DNA of 64,000 bases from Botryosphaeria dothidea. Its lineage: Eukaryota; Ascomycota; Dothideomycetes; Botryosphaeriales; Botryosphaeriaceae. The notes beneath the pieces were generated by a model, which did not search any database, was not told the DNA's origin, and was given only the letters and a program-made list of their open reading frames with translations. A program made the position numbers and the translations under genes. Positions 20,411 to 30,996 of the stretch are shown here, one piece after another. The stretch covers positions 310,001 to 374,000 of the forward strand of contig WWBZ02000073.1 in assembly GCA_011503125.2 (NCBI GenBank), written 5' to 3'. Position 1 is the first letter of the stretch, and every line of letters begins with the position of its first letter.

Positions 20411-22078
20411 ATGTACGTCATAAAGTTCCTTGCTCTATGGTCTGTTGCTGCTCTCCTCCTGTCCAAAGTCGTGCACCACTTCGTAGCCAAACGACGCCAT
20501 GCCGCCCTGTCTCGCAACTTGGGCTGTCAATCCGCGCCAGCGTACACGCCGGGTGATTTGTTCGGGATCTACAATCTCTATCTAATGATTAAGGCGGCGA
20601 AAAAACATTTTTTGCCAGAGCTCATGATCGAGCGCATGAAAATAGTCAGTCAGCGCGAGAACCGGCTCGTTACGACGTTTCGGACTACTGCCGCTGGCTC
20701 AGTAACAATTTTCACCTGCGAGCCACGAAACATCCAAGCCATCCTTGCGACACAGTTCAAAGACTTCGAGTTCGGACATATCAGAAACAAAAGCTTCCGT
20801 CCAATGCTCGGTCACGGTATTGTAAGTGCTCTGCTTAGCGGTACGTGGTTAGCGATGCCTACTGACGCCGCGTTAACACAGTTTGCCACTGATGGTAAGC
20901 AATGGGAACATTCACGGGCCATGCTTCGCCCACAATTTGCTCGCGATCAGATCAATGATCTAGAGCTAGAGGAGACCCATGTCCAGAAGTTGTTCAAGGT
21001 GCTGCCTCACTCCGACAACTCAGGATGGACCGATATATTGGACATTCAACCGCTGTTTTTCCGCCTAACCATCGACACTGCAACGGAGTTTCTTTTCGAC
21101 GAGAGCGTTGAGAGTCAGCTGGGCACAGTGGCCGATCTCAGCACAAACAACAACGCACTACAGACCATTGATGAGAAGGCATTCAGCACTGCTTTTGATC
21201 GGGCGCAGCAGTATATCTTTCGCGCTTCAAGAATGGGAGTAGCTTACCGCCTCGGCCACAATATTGATTCTCGTCGGACGATTAAGATTGTGCACAAGTT
21301 TGTGGACTACTACGTGCAACTTGCCCTGAGTGCCGAGTCTCGGGAAAAGGTGCTCGAAGAGGGCAGCGGCAGCCGAAAGCAGAAATACGTTTTCCTGGAC
21401 GCCATTTCTCAGCTAACCCGCAACCCTGTCGAGCTGCGCGACCAACTTCTCAACATCTTGCTTGCAGGCCGGGACACGAGAGCTTCACTGTTATCCTGGA
21501 CGTTCTTGGTGCTATCTCAGCGTCCCGACATCTTCGCCAAACTGCGCAATGCAGTGCTAAACGACTTCGGAACCTATGAGAACCCTAGAAACATCACGTT
21601 CGCAACACTCAAAGACTGCGCCTACTTGCAGTACACCCTCAATGAGTCGCTGAGGCTTTACGCTGTCGTACTGGTGAACGAGCGAGCTGCGGCTGTCGAT
21701 ACAACCCTCCCGCTCGGTGGCGGCCCAGATGGCAATTCTCCAATATTTATACTGAAAGGCACACGGGTCAACTACAGTGTACACGCAATGCACAAGCGTA
21801 AAGACCTATGGGGCGAGGATGCAGAGGAGTTCCGACCAGAGCGCTGGGAGAGCCGGAAACATGGTTGGGAGTATCTTCCGTTTAATGGAGGCCCGCGCAT
21901 ATGTCTCGGGCAGCAGTTTGCGCTCACCGAGGCTGGATATGTAGTGGTACGGTTGTTGCAAAAGTTCGATGCATTGGAAGGATTTGCGGATGCGGAGATT
22001 GGCTATAGGATGACACTTACCTGTGCCCCTGCCCATGGTGTGAAGTTGAGGTTCAGGGCGGCCAAGGCACAGAAGTAG
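20411..22078 (+). CDS. Cytochrome P450, CYP52-like (alkane / fatty-acid omega-hydroxylase type)
   Basis: Exons 20411-20821 and 20882-22078 encode 535 aa. The 60-nt intron (GTAAGT...ACACAG) is in frame, but removing it gives LGHGI joined to FATDGKQWEHSRAMLRPQFA, the conserved C-helix region of CYP52. An N-terminal membrane anchor (residues ~3-22) indicates an ER protein. Other marks are the I-helix AGRDTRASLLSW, ExxR in ESLRLY, FRPERW, and the haem loop FNGGPRICLGQQFALTEAGY with Cys478. The I-helix keeps the Asp-Thr pair, but the next residue, usually Thr, is Arg. CYP52 enzymes hydroxylate the terminal carbon of n-alkanes and fatty acids; the real substrate is untested. No partner genes for alkane use are adjacent. 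Confidence 0.9.
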   Translation: MYVIKFLALWSVAALLLSKVVHHFVAKRRHAALSRNLGCQSAPAYTPGDLFGIYNLYLMIKAAKKHFLPELMIERMKIVSQRENRLVTTFRTTAAGSVTIFTCEPRNIQAILATQFKDFEFGHIRNKSFRPMLGHGIVSALLSGTWLAMPTDAALTQFATDGKQWEHSRAMLRPQFARDQINDLELEETHVQKLFKVLPHSDNSGWTDILDIQPLFFRLTIDTATEFLFDESVESQLGTVADLSTNNNALQTIDEKAFSTAFDRAQQYIFRASRMGVAYRLGHNIDSRRTIKIVHKFVDYYVQLALSAESREKVLEEGSGSRKQKYVFLDAISQLTRNPVELRDQLLNILLAGRDTRASLLSWTFLVLSQRPDIFAKLRNAVLNDFGTYENPRNITFATLKDCAYLQYTLNESLRLYAVVLVNERAAAVDTTLPLGGGPDGNSPIFILKGTRVNYSVHAMHKRKDLWGEDAEEFRPERWESRKHGWEYLPFNGGPRICLGQQFALTEAGYVVVRLLQKFDALEGFADAEIGYRMTLTCAPAHGVKLRFRAAKAQK

Positions 22079-23660
22079 TCCTATGGATCAAGATTTAATA
22101 GCCTGTGTACGTAGTGTTCAGCGGCTTTCCGAATAAGAGCTTTAGGGAAATTACTGAGAACTCGAGTGATACGACTAAGACACTAATTTGAACCACCTGG
22201 CATTTGCATGGACACAAGTTTCCTACGGGAAAAGATCACCGCTTGGCATATTGAAAGCGGATCCATGGTAGATACAACTCCGTGAAAAGATAGCGGGGTT
22301 AAGCATGGAACAAAAATGCCGACTACGGAGGCCAAGTTGGCCCGAAAGCCGAGCTTGGAAAGGACGTTCCTGAAATCTAGTCTGACGTGCTGTGCAGTGG
22401 AGGCCTTGCCGGCGACTCCGATGACTCCAATAGAGCCTAGCGTGGCTGCCTGTACACGCAAGCTTATAGAAAACAGTGGCGGAGGGACTAGACCAGGAAA
22501 GTACTCAACTCAGCAGTAGTTGAGAATGCAATTCTGTCAGACTTTCTTGCCTTACTACCTCAGTTATCTCGAATATTCTATCCTTTATACAACAACACTC
22601 CTTGATGCCCAACCCCGCATCGGCACTCTCTCTCGGATCTTTAGTATCCTCGGTTATGTAGTTATCACCTATGTATATAAGCAAGCCTACCAACCTCCCT
22701 TTCAGGAGACAGGCAGAATCTACTCTCTTTTCTGACCTCACAACTCTTCATTCTCAAATCCAACAAATTCTTTCACTGGTGTATAGATGTATCTACATGT
22801 AAAGGAAAAAGGCCACTACAAAGGTGTCGATACCGCACGCTGGGAACGGCTTGACGGCTGAGATGCTTGGAAAATTGTTCCCAGAAGCGGCCTTGGCATA
22901 GCTTGGAGGATAATCAGGCCAAAAGTTGGAGCACCTCGGTACCGAAAAGTTGAGTAATCGACCGATGATCCTTAGGCCAACAATAGCGTATCCTATCAAA
23001 ATTACGAATTTACATTCACATTCACTTCAGCATCCGAATGCAGCAGAATGATATCTTTGTTCAATTCTCTTCCAAGGTCAACGAAAACGTAAGTAGATGG
23101 TTGAGAATTCTTTCTGAGAAGAGCTCAACGAGGTCGTGCTCGCCTTCTTATACAGGATCCGCTGATGAGGATTAGTTATTACGCAGCAGCATTCTAGTAT
23201 TCAAAGCTAGACATTTGAGATACACAGGAAGACTCTATTTGCTACATGCTCACCCATACGCATCTCTGCCCCAGCGGTCGCCGGGTAGGAGCATTTTCAC
23301 ACCCCACAAAATTAATACCTCTCCAAGAAGGGTCACATCTAGCGCGGCGCATGTATTCTCCTACCATGGCACCCAAATTCAGTGCCTCAAGGATTTTTAG
23401 AGTCCCAAGAGCCAGCATGAACTACTGCGGTGAACCACTGTAGCTCCGCACGATCTAAGGCAAAGTCGCTGACACTGATGCTTGGACAACTGGTTTCATG
23501 GTCTTCTGAGAGCTGCAAGTGCTGTAGAAGCATCTCCATCTACTATTTCTCGATTTGTGACTTATTTCCTGTAGTTGACTATCTTAACCGCTGATGCATG
23601 GTGACTGGCTTAGAAATGGTCAGACAGGCAACACGGGCCGAACCGATGCAGAGAACCTGC
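22079..23660. other. Gene-poor stretch with an orphan promoter-like segment
   Basis: Around 22670-22780 a TATGTATATAAGC element is followed by a pyrimidine-rich, ACAACTCTTCATTCTC-type leader typical of fungal promoters, yet no start codon with an open frame follows. A minus-strand open frame at 22183-22461 is not recognisable. Probably the remains of a lost gene. Confidence 0.35.
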
Positions 23661-23661
23661 C

Positions 23662-24405
23662 TACTCCATCCCGCTGATCATTGGAGGCTTCTATAGGAAC
23701 CCTAAGTAGCTAAGAGACAGTTACGATGTCGATCTCTTCGTGCATATCTAACATCTCCGCTAAAGGTGAATGGATCGGCTACATCGGTCGCGCCCTTTCC
23801 GCGAAAGATCAATGGGACCTTGGAACGTACATCTTCCAATCAATACTTCCCCTCATCACGCCTACGCTTTTCGCCACCTCCGTATACATGGTCCCCGGCC
23901 TACTTGTCGTCGTTATCTATGGAGAGAAGCACTCAGTCATTGCGAAGAAGTGACTCACCAAAATCTTCTTTACCAGAGATAGTCTTTCCCTGATCGCCTA
24001 GTCGGCCGGCGTTGGCATCATGTTAAATGTCACCCTCTCAGCCATGCATACTGGAGAGAAGATTGTTATTTCCGGGCTGTTCATCTTCTTCAGCTTCTTT
24101 GTGTTTGTAAACACGCTGTTTTACGTTCGCACGGCGATGTCCCCAACCATCAAAAGCCTAAGCGCTGGAAAGAAGAAGCATTTCTGGGTCTTAATGGCCG
24201 TCGGTTTGCTGCATTTTGTCAAATCGGCGTTCAAAGTTATCGAGTATATTTCTGGAAACAATGGGTACCTTCTCAAGCATGAGGTCTTTTTGTATCTCTT
24301 TGACTCGTTCTTGATGCTGGCCGCCAAGTACTCTTGAATATAATCCATCCGAGGGGGATTACCCGGATGCTGCAAACTTCAACTGGCGACAAATACAATA
24401 ATTGA
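23662..24405 (+). pseudogene. RTA1-like seven-TM lipid exporter, decayed
   Basis: RTA1-domain proteins are fungal membrane proteins linked to lipid translocation and drug resistance. Fragments in order: EPAYSIPLIIGGF (about 23657-23695), a degenerate intron, GEWIGYIGRALSAKDQWDLG (about 23766), SVYMVPGLLVVVIYGEKHS, then GEKIVISGLFIFF, KVIEYISGNNGYLLKHEVFLYLFDSFLMLA. A TGA (23951-23953) replaces the Trp expected after KK, and a TAG (about 23999-24001) replaces a Gln-like position. A frameshift near 24325 breaks LA from VLLNIIHP-type sequence, which ends at 24405. The first ~100 residues are missing or beyond recognition. Confidence 0.72.
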
Positions 24406-26597
24406 TGGAATTCGCGCTTGATCGGTCGGAATCGATGAATGAATGACTTGATTGCTTGGTTGCTAAGGCGCTCGTGGTATTGATCCGCAAGACGTCTCAG
24501 AATGAATGACTAAGCTAATATACTATCCAATAACAGATAACGGAGGTGATTGAGCTCATTTTCCATCAATAATGTATAATGATATTAATAGAGGCATTAT
24601 TATAGACAGTATTTCGATTGGACATATGCTTAGACAGTAATTGAACTGTTAATCACTAGCTTCGAGTACCACTGGCGTATGAAAAATCAGTTTCTACTTT
24701 TATCCTCTATGTGTACTGGACCAGGCGACGTGGCACCGTTTCAGTACCGGACAAAAAGCCTGCACCACCAAACCAGATCAACCCAGACATGCTGTATTTC
24801 ACCTTTTCCCCATCGACTATCGAAACAGTTATTGGAAATAAGGAAAACTGAGAACAGATGAGGTAACAAGGCACAAGTTGTTTCCAGATAAAACCTCCGA
24901 ACAAGTTCTGGTGAGTGTGCACGATAATGGTGATGAATTCCCGGCTCTGAGTATCAGACTCTTGATTAGAAACCCCATATCGGGAGACAAGAAGCTGGTT
25001 CTAATTGAATATATACAGTAGAGAAGGTACCAGGCAATGGCATACTGGATTGATTTTCTCTCGCGGTCGGCCGTTGATTGGGCCTCTATTACTCAGCTCA
25101 TCTTTTCGCCAGCGGATCAAACAAGACAATACTACATTCTGTCCTGGACCAATGGTCTATGTTCATTCCGATAAGGTTCCCATTCTCCAATCAGCAGACG
25201 GCACAATTTTTCATCCGGAGTAAGTCATCACAGCAATACGCACGCAGGTTCCCTATTAGAATAAGTTTAAGTGTCACTTCAAGCACCTATGAATTACAGT
25301 CGAAGCCTCGGCGTAATCTCAGTTGGCTCATTACTGGTTCTTAGATCTGCTGTGCCTATACTTTAGTGCCAGTACTTTGATGGCGGGACTTTGATCAGCG
25401 CCCAATACTCCGTGTAGCGCGGAAACGTAGACAAAAGACTCCGATTCACAAGCGACTTCGCCGAAGCTGGGTCTTATAATTACGTGGGAATAACATTAGC
25501 TCTCCGGGAAGTTTAATAGATCTTAAGTTCCGTCGATAAGGTTGAGCCAAGCGTAAATCACCAGCAGCTTACGGCCACTGAGGAAAGAAGAGTTGGCGGG
25601 CTCATTCTGCAAGAGTCGTTCGACATGGTGAGGGAATGGTATCGCTTTAAGTTCTCTAGTCCCCAGAATACGATACTTCTAGAGTGCTCTACGCCGAATA
25701 TCGGGTGAAACCTCGCGGAGGGAAGGCCACTGTCGGCCGAGGAAATACTTCGGCAACAAGTTTAGCGGCCATCCCTACCACAATCTCACCCGAAACTCCT
25801 GGCAAAGTCCGTTACCTTCATTGTCCAAGAGTTTACTGATGGACTATCATCCGGAGCTCCGTCTAAAGATGGTAGTGCACCATTGCCAAGCCTTGAAGTT
25901 CAACTGATTTACATCATCGCATTCGTCTGATGTATCAGCACCCGCACCGTAAGTTGCGATTCCTTGCAAACGGACCTAAAGTAGTCGCTTCGGACAGACT
26001 AAAGTACTCAGAACGCCAGAATATATGCTTCCGCGTTGCACCTCTTCAAGTATACAGCATGCAAAAATTCAAAACCAACGAAATGGCGTTGATTCAGCCT
26101 ATCTGTAACTGAAAACTGACATGAATTCAGCTGGCGAGCTGCCAGAGACTAATCAGGTCCATGAGGGTTTAACTCGTAATAAAATTTGTCGGGTTTTTGC
26201 TTCGTCACTTGGATTGATGCTTTGTCACTCAGGTTGATTGTTAAGAATAACTCCGGGGGATTCTGGCGAAGCATATGGATGCCTAGTGTTGCGAGTAAGG
26301 TAAAAGAACTTGGCGAAGAGGACACGTGCTTTCGTAAATGATCCTGACGTCTTTACATTAACCTTATTCGAAATGGTGGGACTAGAAGACGGTCCGATAG
26401 GTACAGTCGTTGGCTATGGGTAACAGTCAGTAGCAAGGAGACAAGCTGCATAGCTGGACTTAAGACCCGGAGAAAAGGCGTAAAGACCGCGTCAGAGGAG
26501 TACATAAACAGCACCAAAGAAACAGAGGACAACTAGCATTACATCCTCACTTCTCCTCCTCACAGTCCATCGAAATACCTGTCTGCCGATTTGAATT
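24406..26597. other. AT-rich intergenic region
   Basis: No supportable gene over 2.2 kb. Short open frames near 25005-25344 and 25930-26112 have no motif. The last ~150 bases (TACATAAACAGC near 26500, then a CT-rich leader) suit the promoter of the dehydrogenase at 26598. Confidence 0.45.
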
Positions 26598-27581
26598 ATG
26601 TCGGCTCGTTACGCAAAGGTCCATGCTCAGCCTTCCGGTCCAGGGGATGCCCGTCCAACCGCTCTCCAAATCATCGCCGACGAAGCTGTTGCGGGAAAAC
26701 TGAATGGCAAGACCGTACTTATCACCGGCGCCTCAGCAGGTCTAGGCGTCGAGACAGCCAAAGCTCTTTACGAAACCGGCGCGACTCTCATCCTCACGGC
26801 GCGCAATCTCCAAAAAGCCCGCAAAGCCCTCGGACCGCTTGCTGAAGATGCGACCCGCGTCCACCCTGTGGAGCTCGATCTCAACTCTCTGGCGAGCGTT
26901 CGCACCGGCGCCGCGCGCATTCTCGAACTCTGCGGCGGGCAGTTGCACCTGCTGATCGCCAACGCGGGCATCATGGCAGTGCCGGAGGGCCGCACGGCCG
27001 ACGGCTTCGAGCTGCAGCTGGGCACCAACCACCTCGCGCACTTCCTGCTCATCAACCTGCTCACAGACGCGCTACTCGCTGCCGCCCCCGGGCGCGTCGT
27101 CATCCTCTCGTCCATCGGCCACCGCGGCTCGGAGGTCCACTTCGACAACCTCAATCTCGATGGCGAGTACGATCCGTGGGTGTCGTACGGACAGGCCAAG
27201 ACGGCCAATCTCTGGACGGCGGTCGAGTTCGAGCGGCGCTACGGCGCACGCGGCGTGCACGCCTTTGCAGTGCAGCCCGGCGGCGTCCCGTCGTCTGGCC
27301 TCATGGACCACTTGCCCAAAGAGGCGAAGACGGCACTTGAGGCCAACGAAGATCTCGTCCACCAGTTCAAATCAGTGGAGCAAGGCGCGGCGACGACGGT
27401 GCTGGCGGCGGTGGGGAAAGAGCTGGAGGGGAAGGGGGGCTTGTATCTGGAAGATTGCCAGATAGCAGGGGCATGGGATCCTGCGAGCGGTCCCTGGGCT
27501 CCAGGGTATGCTGCTTGGGCATACGACGGGGAGAAGGCAAAGAAGCTCTGGGATGTGTCTGCGGAGCTCGTGAAACTGTAA
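26598..27581 (+). CDS. Short-chain dehydrogenase/reductase (retinol dehydrogenase / WWOX-like type)
   Basis: Single exon, 327 aa. Classical SDR marks: cofactor loop TGASAGLG (residues 43-50), VELDLNSLASV, NAG at 122-124, catalytic Ser near 171 (ILSSIGHRGS), and YGQAK with Tyr197 and Lys201. The arrangement resembles fungal SDRs annotated as retinol or WW-domain-type oxidoreductases, which use NADP(H). The composition is markedly GC-rich compared with its flanks. Intact; substrate unknown. It has no clustered biosynthetic partners; the zinc-finger regulator that starts 450 bp downstream on the same strand is the only neighbour that might be functionally linked. Confidence 0.9.
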   Translation: MSARYAKVHAQPSGPGDARPTALQIIADEAVAGKLNGKTVLITGASAGLGVETAKALYETGATLILTARNLQKARKALGPLAEDATRVHPVELDLNSLASVRTGAARILELCGGQLHLLIANAGIMAVPEGRTADGFELQLGTNHLAHFLLINLLTDALLAAAPGRVVILSSIGHRGSEVHFDNLNLDGEYDPWVSYGQAKTANLWTAVEFERRYGARGVHAFAVQPGGVPSSGLMDHLPKEAKTALEANEDLVHQFKSVEQGAATTVLAAVGKELEGKGGLYLEDCQIAGAWDPASGPWAPGYAAWAYDGEKAKKLWDVSAELVKL

Positions 27582-28031
27582 GGAGTTCTTATTTGAAGCG
27601 AATTCTGTGGACTAGCTTCTGCAAACCTTGGGGCTCGACCTGGTTGAACCGTTCATAGCCGAACATTAAAGTCAGACTGTTTCGTTCGTAGTCATACACT
27701 ATACATCATATGAATGAGCATCTCAGCTTCCCGAATGACGTGTCGCCCACCCAGAGAAAGGAAGCTTAAGTCGCAACGCGTCCTTCCCTCCGATAGAGAG
27801 GGAAAAGCCCCCACACGCTAATTCCTTCCTTTTCTATTGAAAGGGCGTTATTTACTGAGTCAGTGGTGTTGACTTTTCGGTTCCGCTTTTCGAAAGCGCT
27901 TTTCGCGACGGCGAACATTGCGAATGGATCCAACAGGGTTTAGTGGCTCGTGCATCGCGCTATATAATGCGGAAAAAACCCACACGGTTCTTTTCATCTC
28001 TTTTCCCCGCATCGAGAAATCGTAAATACCA
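27582..28031. other. Intergenic with the promoter of the zinc-finger regulator
   Basis: CTATATAATG at about 27960-27968 lies ~65 bases upstream of the ATG at 28032 and is followed by a CT-rich leader. Nothing else seen. Confidence 0.5.
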
Positions 28032-30123
28032 ATGAGCGCCAATCAAAAACTAACGGCCTATCGTTTCCGATGCACCACTTGCGGGAAGACCTATTTAAGG
28101 AGCAGTCACCTTCGTCGGCATGAGGTAATCCGTAAGACGTTCTTTTCTACACTACACGAGAGACGTCCCACTTATCCTTGCAAAGATGATGATGATGCGT
28201 CTATTCCGTGCCAAATTTGTGGTAAAATATTCAAGAAAAAGTAGGCATGCCTCGTACGTGAGGTGGAAGCTAATGATCACAGCGATGTGGCCCGCCGACA
28301 TGCCGTCACTTGTGCATCGAAGAGGAGACTGCCTCCTCCTACCCAACGGCAACGAGGTCGAAAACGTCAAGCCTGCTCGACATGCATACAACGCAAGCGA
28401 GCATGCGACGGAAATGTTCCATGTGGTCGCTGTCAACGCGATAATCGGGTCTGTGTTTATCAACCCACGTCGCAGACGCCGGTAGTCTCCGAAGGTTCTA
28501 CGACACGGACGTCTGACCCGAGCAGTCTTGACGAAATGAGCGTATCTTTTCTAAGCGACTTCACAAATCTTACGATTGGTGGCCCGAGCGGTGCATTTTT
28601 AGCTGAGGCACTGGAGTTGGACAACAGGCGGAGCTCCGGCTTGGATCCCAGGCCCACCCATCACCAGTTTGTGGGCGACAATCAAAAGGCCTTATCTCCA
28701 CGGGAAGCTCCTGCTTCGATTTCATTTTTCAGCTCACAGGACGAATATTCTACGAGCCAGGACTTTCCGTACACGGAGGCGCGTGCTGATTCCAGTCTTC
28801 AAATTCGTATGGATTCTATTGTCGACAGCTTACGAGCGAAGTACTTCGAGTTGAGCGACTCTCAAGGGGACGATGAACTGTATTTCGACGAGAAGTTGGC
28901 ACTCTCTGTCTTCACGGCGAGCAACCTCGAACAGTTTTCCTCGGTTTACTTCCGGATGTTGTACCCGGGGCAGCCAATCATTCATGTTCCGACTTTCAGA
29001 CTCAATACGGCTTCCAGTCAGCTTTTGCTTGTGATTTTCCTGAGCGGTTCTTTCCTCTCTCCACCTTCGGATGACGCACTTTCCGCAAGACGCTTTCGTG
29101 AGATAGGCGAACGGTACATATTTTCACATCCGATATTCCATTCTGGCACATGTCGGGACAGCGAAGAAGAGTCCCAAGCTTTAACGGCTGGACTGATGAT
29201 GCAGTTTGGGGAAATGCATTCGCAGAATGTCGAAGCACGGCGTAGAAGCCGCACGACACGTCATGACTGCTTAATCGCAGCAATCAAGGCGTCTGGCCTC
29301 TTGGCCGTCCGGCACAAAATTCCATTACGTCATGCGATGGCCTCCGACTGGGAGAATTTCACTTTGACTGAGAGCCGAATAAGGTACGCATAGCTGCGTT
29401 CTCGAAGAAGAAGTCAGATCGGGAAATAGTTGGAAACGGGTTGAACGTCGATGCGCTGACAATAGCAAATAGACTCGCGCAGTGGACATTCTTCATAGAC
29501 TCTCACTTCAACGTCATGTTCAACAACCGTCCGCAAATCCAAGCGTGTGAGATGATTGGAAGCTTGCCTTGCAGCAAAGCACTGTTTGATGCTGCAACAC
29601 CGGATGAATTCGAGCAACTGGCGGCTGTGGATCTCGCAGATCGAAGACCCGATTCCCTTGCCGACTTCATGAAATCCCTAGATCAGGGTATATGGCGTAG
29701 TTCCGAGGAACAGATCTACCAACGTATCACGGTCATGCACCTTCTTATGGTCGCGCACGGTAAGGACCGCTTCATTTGAGAAACAACGACTTTTTGCTTA
29801 TTCTGAACCAAGCCATTCACACATCATGCTACATGCTAAGGAAAGGAATGGAACAGAAAATATCCATTGAGCAGATTGATACAATGGCAGACCGATGGAA
29901 ATCATTGTGGGATAAAGTGGCACGTGAAGATAGGGGGGAGAGATGCCAATACATCGCATTTCCGAACCACGCTGATGAGGTCTGGTGGATAACAAAGACC
30001 ATTATCAAATCTCTCAAGCAGAACCAGTGCTCGGATAGATATGTTATTGGCGTGGAGACAGACTCCGAGGCAGATTTGCACGATTTTATTCGTACGTATA
30101 GCCATATGTTGTTGGAAATATAG
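28032..30123 (+). CDS. Transcription factor with C2H2/C2HC fingers and a Zn2Cys6 cluster
   Basis: The best model has exons 28032-28240, 28283-29383, 29473-29759 and 29813-30123 (635 aa); all phases agree. Finger 1 is CTTCGKTYLRSSHLRRH. Finger 2 is completed by splicing 28241-28282: CQICGKIFKK joins DVARRHAVTC, giving a C2HC pattern. Next is a Zn2Cys6 cluster, CSTCIQRKRACDGNVPCGRCQRDNRVC, and a fungal-TF middle region (FSSVYFRMLYPGQPIIHVPTF; FFIDSHFNVMF). Introns at 29384-29472 (branch-like GCTGAC) and 29760-29812 are well supported. The 42-nt intron is short, and a possible 36-nt in-frame one at 28125-28160 is left unspliced. This dual-finger class is common in fungi, often as regulators of nearby metabolism; the dehydrogenase 450 bp upstream is a possible target. 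Confidence 0.8.
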
Positions 30124-30603
30124 TCTCAGAATGCTCCGAATTAGGTTTAGCGTCAAATAGTCTATATAGCAGGCACCCTCTCATACCCCTCTCATGGGAC
30201 ATGCCAACAATCCAGACAATAATCAAATCAACTTGATTTCCAACATATGTAAACTCACTATCATACTAGTAAAAACTACGTAAAGATTTGACCATATACG
30301 AATTATGCCTGAGGAGTGGTCGTATGTGGCTGGAAAGTCTGATTTGTAAGACTAAATCGATAACTATTGATCTGTTTCCAGTTCTGAATAATTCCTTGGG
30401 GGTTCAACAGGAAGTCGGGTCTCATAGATGAGCATCCAAGTATCTCTCAAACACTCACCTGGATTAGTTGGACTCTGGTTTCCGGTAATGAGTTCGAGCA
30501 TCAAGAGTTTTCCATGTACTAGCAAACATTCATATGTACAAAAGAGTGATCCCAACCCAGCCAAACTGTTTCCAACAATACCCCAACGCACACTCACACT
30601 CAT
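30124..30603. other. Intergenic, AT-rich
   Basis: Convergent gap between the regulator and the small secreted protein gene. Nothing supportable. Confidence 0.5.
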
Positions 30604-30996
30604 CTAGTTGATCCTGCCACTGCTGCAGTTGATGGTAAGTCCGCTGCACGCGTGAAGCGCCTGCGTCATATCGTTGAGGGTGCAGAAGGCCGAAGTCGAG
30701 AAATGGTAGATGCCGGTGCCGGCGGTGTTGCGCTCGCAACGCCAGCCCGTCACAGCGCCGCAGCGGCCGCGGATGTTGTCGAGGCAGCCGCCGCCGCACT
30801 GCTTGTTGTGGGCCGCATCGTTGTCCAGGTTGACGACCCACTCCTTGGCCACGCCGTCCTGGGCCATGCAGTTGCTGGTACGGCGGACGAGGGTGTTGTC
30901 GGTGTTGGCGGAGGTCTCGGCCGAGGGGACCGGGCTGGCGAGGGCGGTGAAGCCGGTGAGGGAGAGGAGGGAGATGAGGACGGTGGTGGCGTGCAT
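30604..30996 (-). CDS. Small secreted 8-cysteine protein A (effector-like)
   Basis: 130 aa, single exon. The signal peptide (MHATTVLISLLSLTGFTALA) is followed by a short pro-region ending LVRR, a likely Kex2 site, and a mature domain with eight cysteines. The core is NKQCGGGCLDNIRGRCG, followed by RCE, FCT, ACS and INCS. It is clearly paralogous to the protein at 36297-36686: the core block is nearly identical in protein and DNA, and the cysteine spacing is conserved. I do not recognise the family; it is not KP4 and not clearly Hce2. Size, secretion signal, Cys content and location beside a transposon are those of candidate effectors or antimicrobial proteins, but function is not shown. TATAAG at about 31139-31145 (minus strand) may be its TATA box. 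Confidence 0.8.
   Translation of the reverse strand: MHATTVLISLLSLTGFTALASPVPSAETSANTDNTLVRRTSNCMAQDGVAKEWVVNLDNDAAHNKQCGGGCLDNIRGRCGAVTGWRCERNTAGTGIYHFSTSAFCTLNDMTQALHACSGLTINCSSGRIN

Noticed and set aside
30604..30996. KP4 or Hce2 assignment for the 8-Cys proteins
   Set aside because: The cysteine spacing and CGGGC core do not fit either family as I know them, so no family is claimed.
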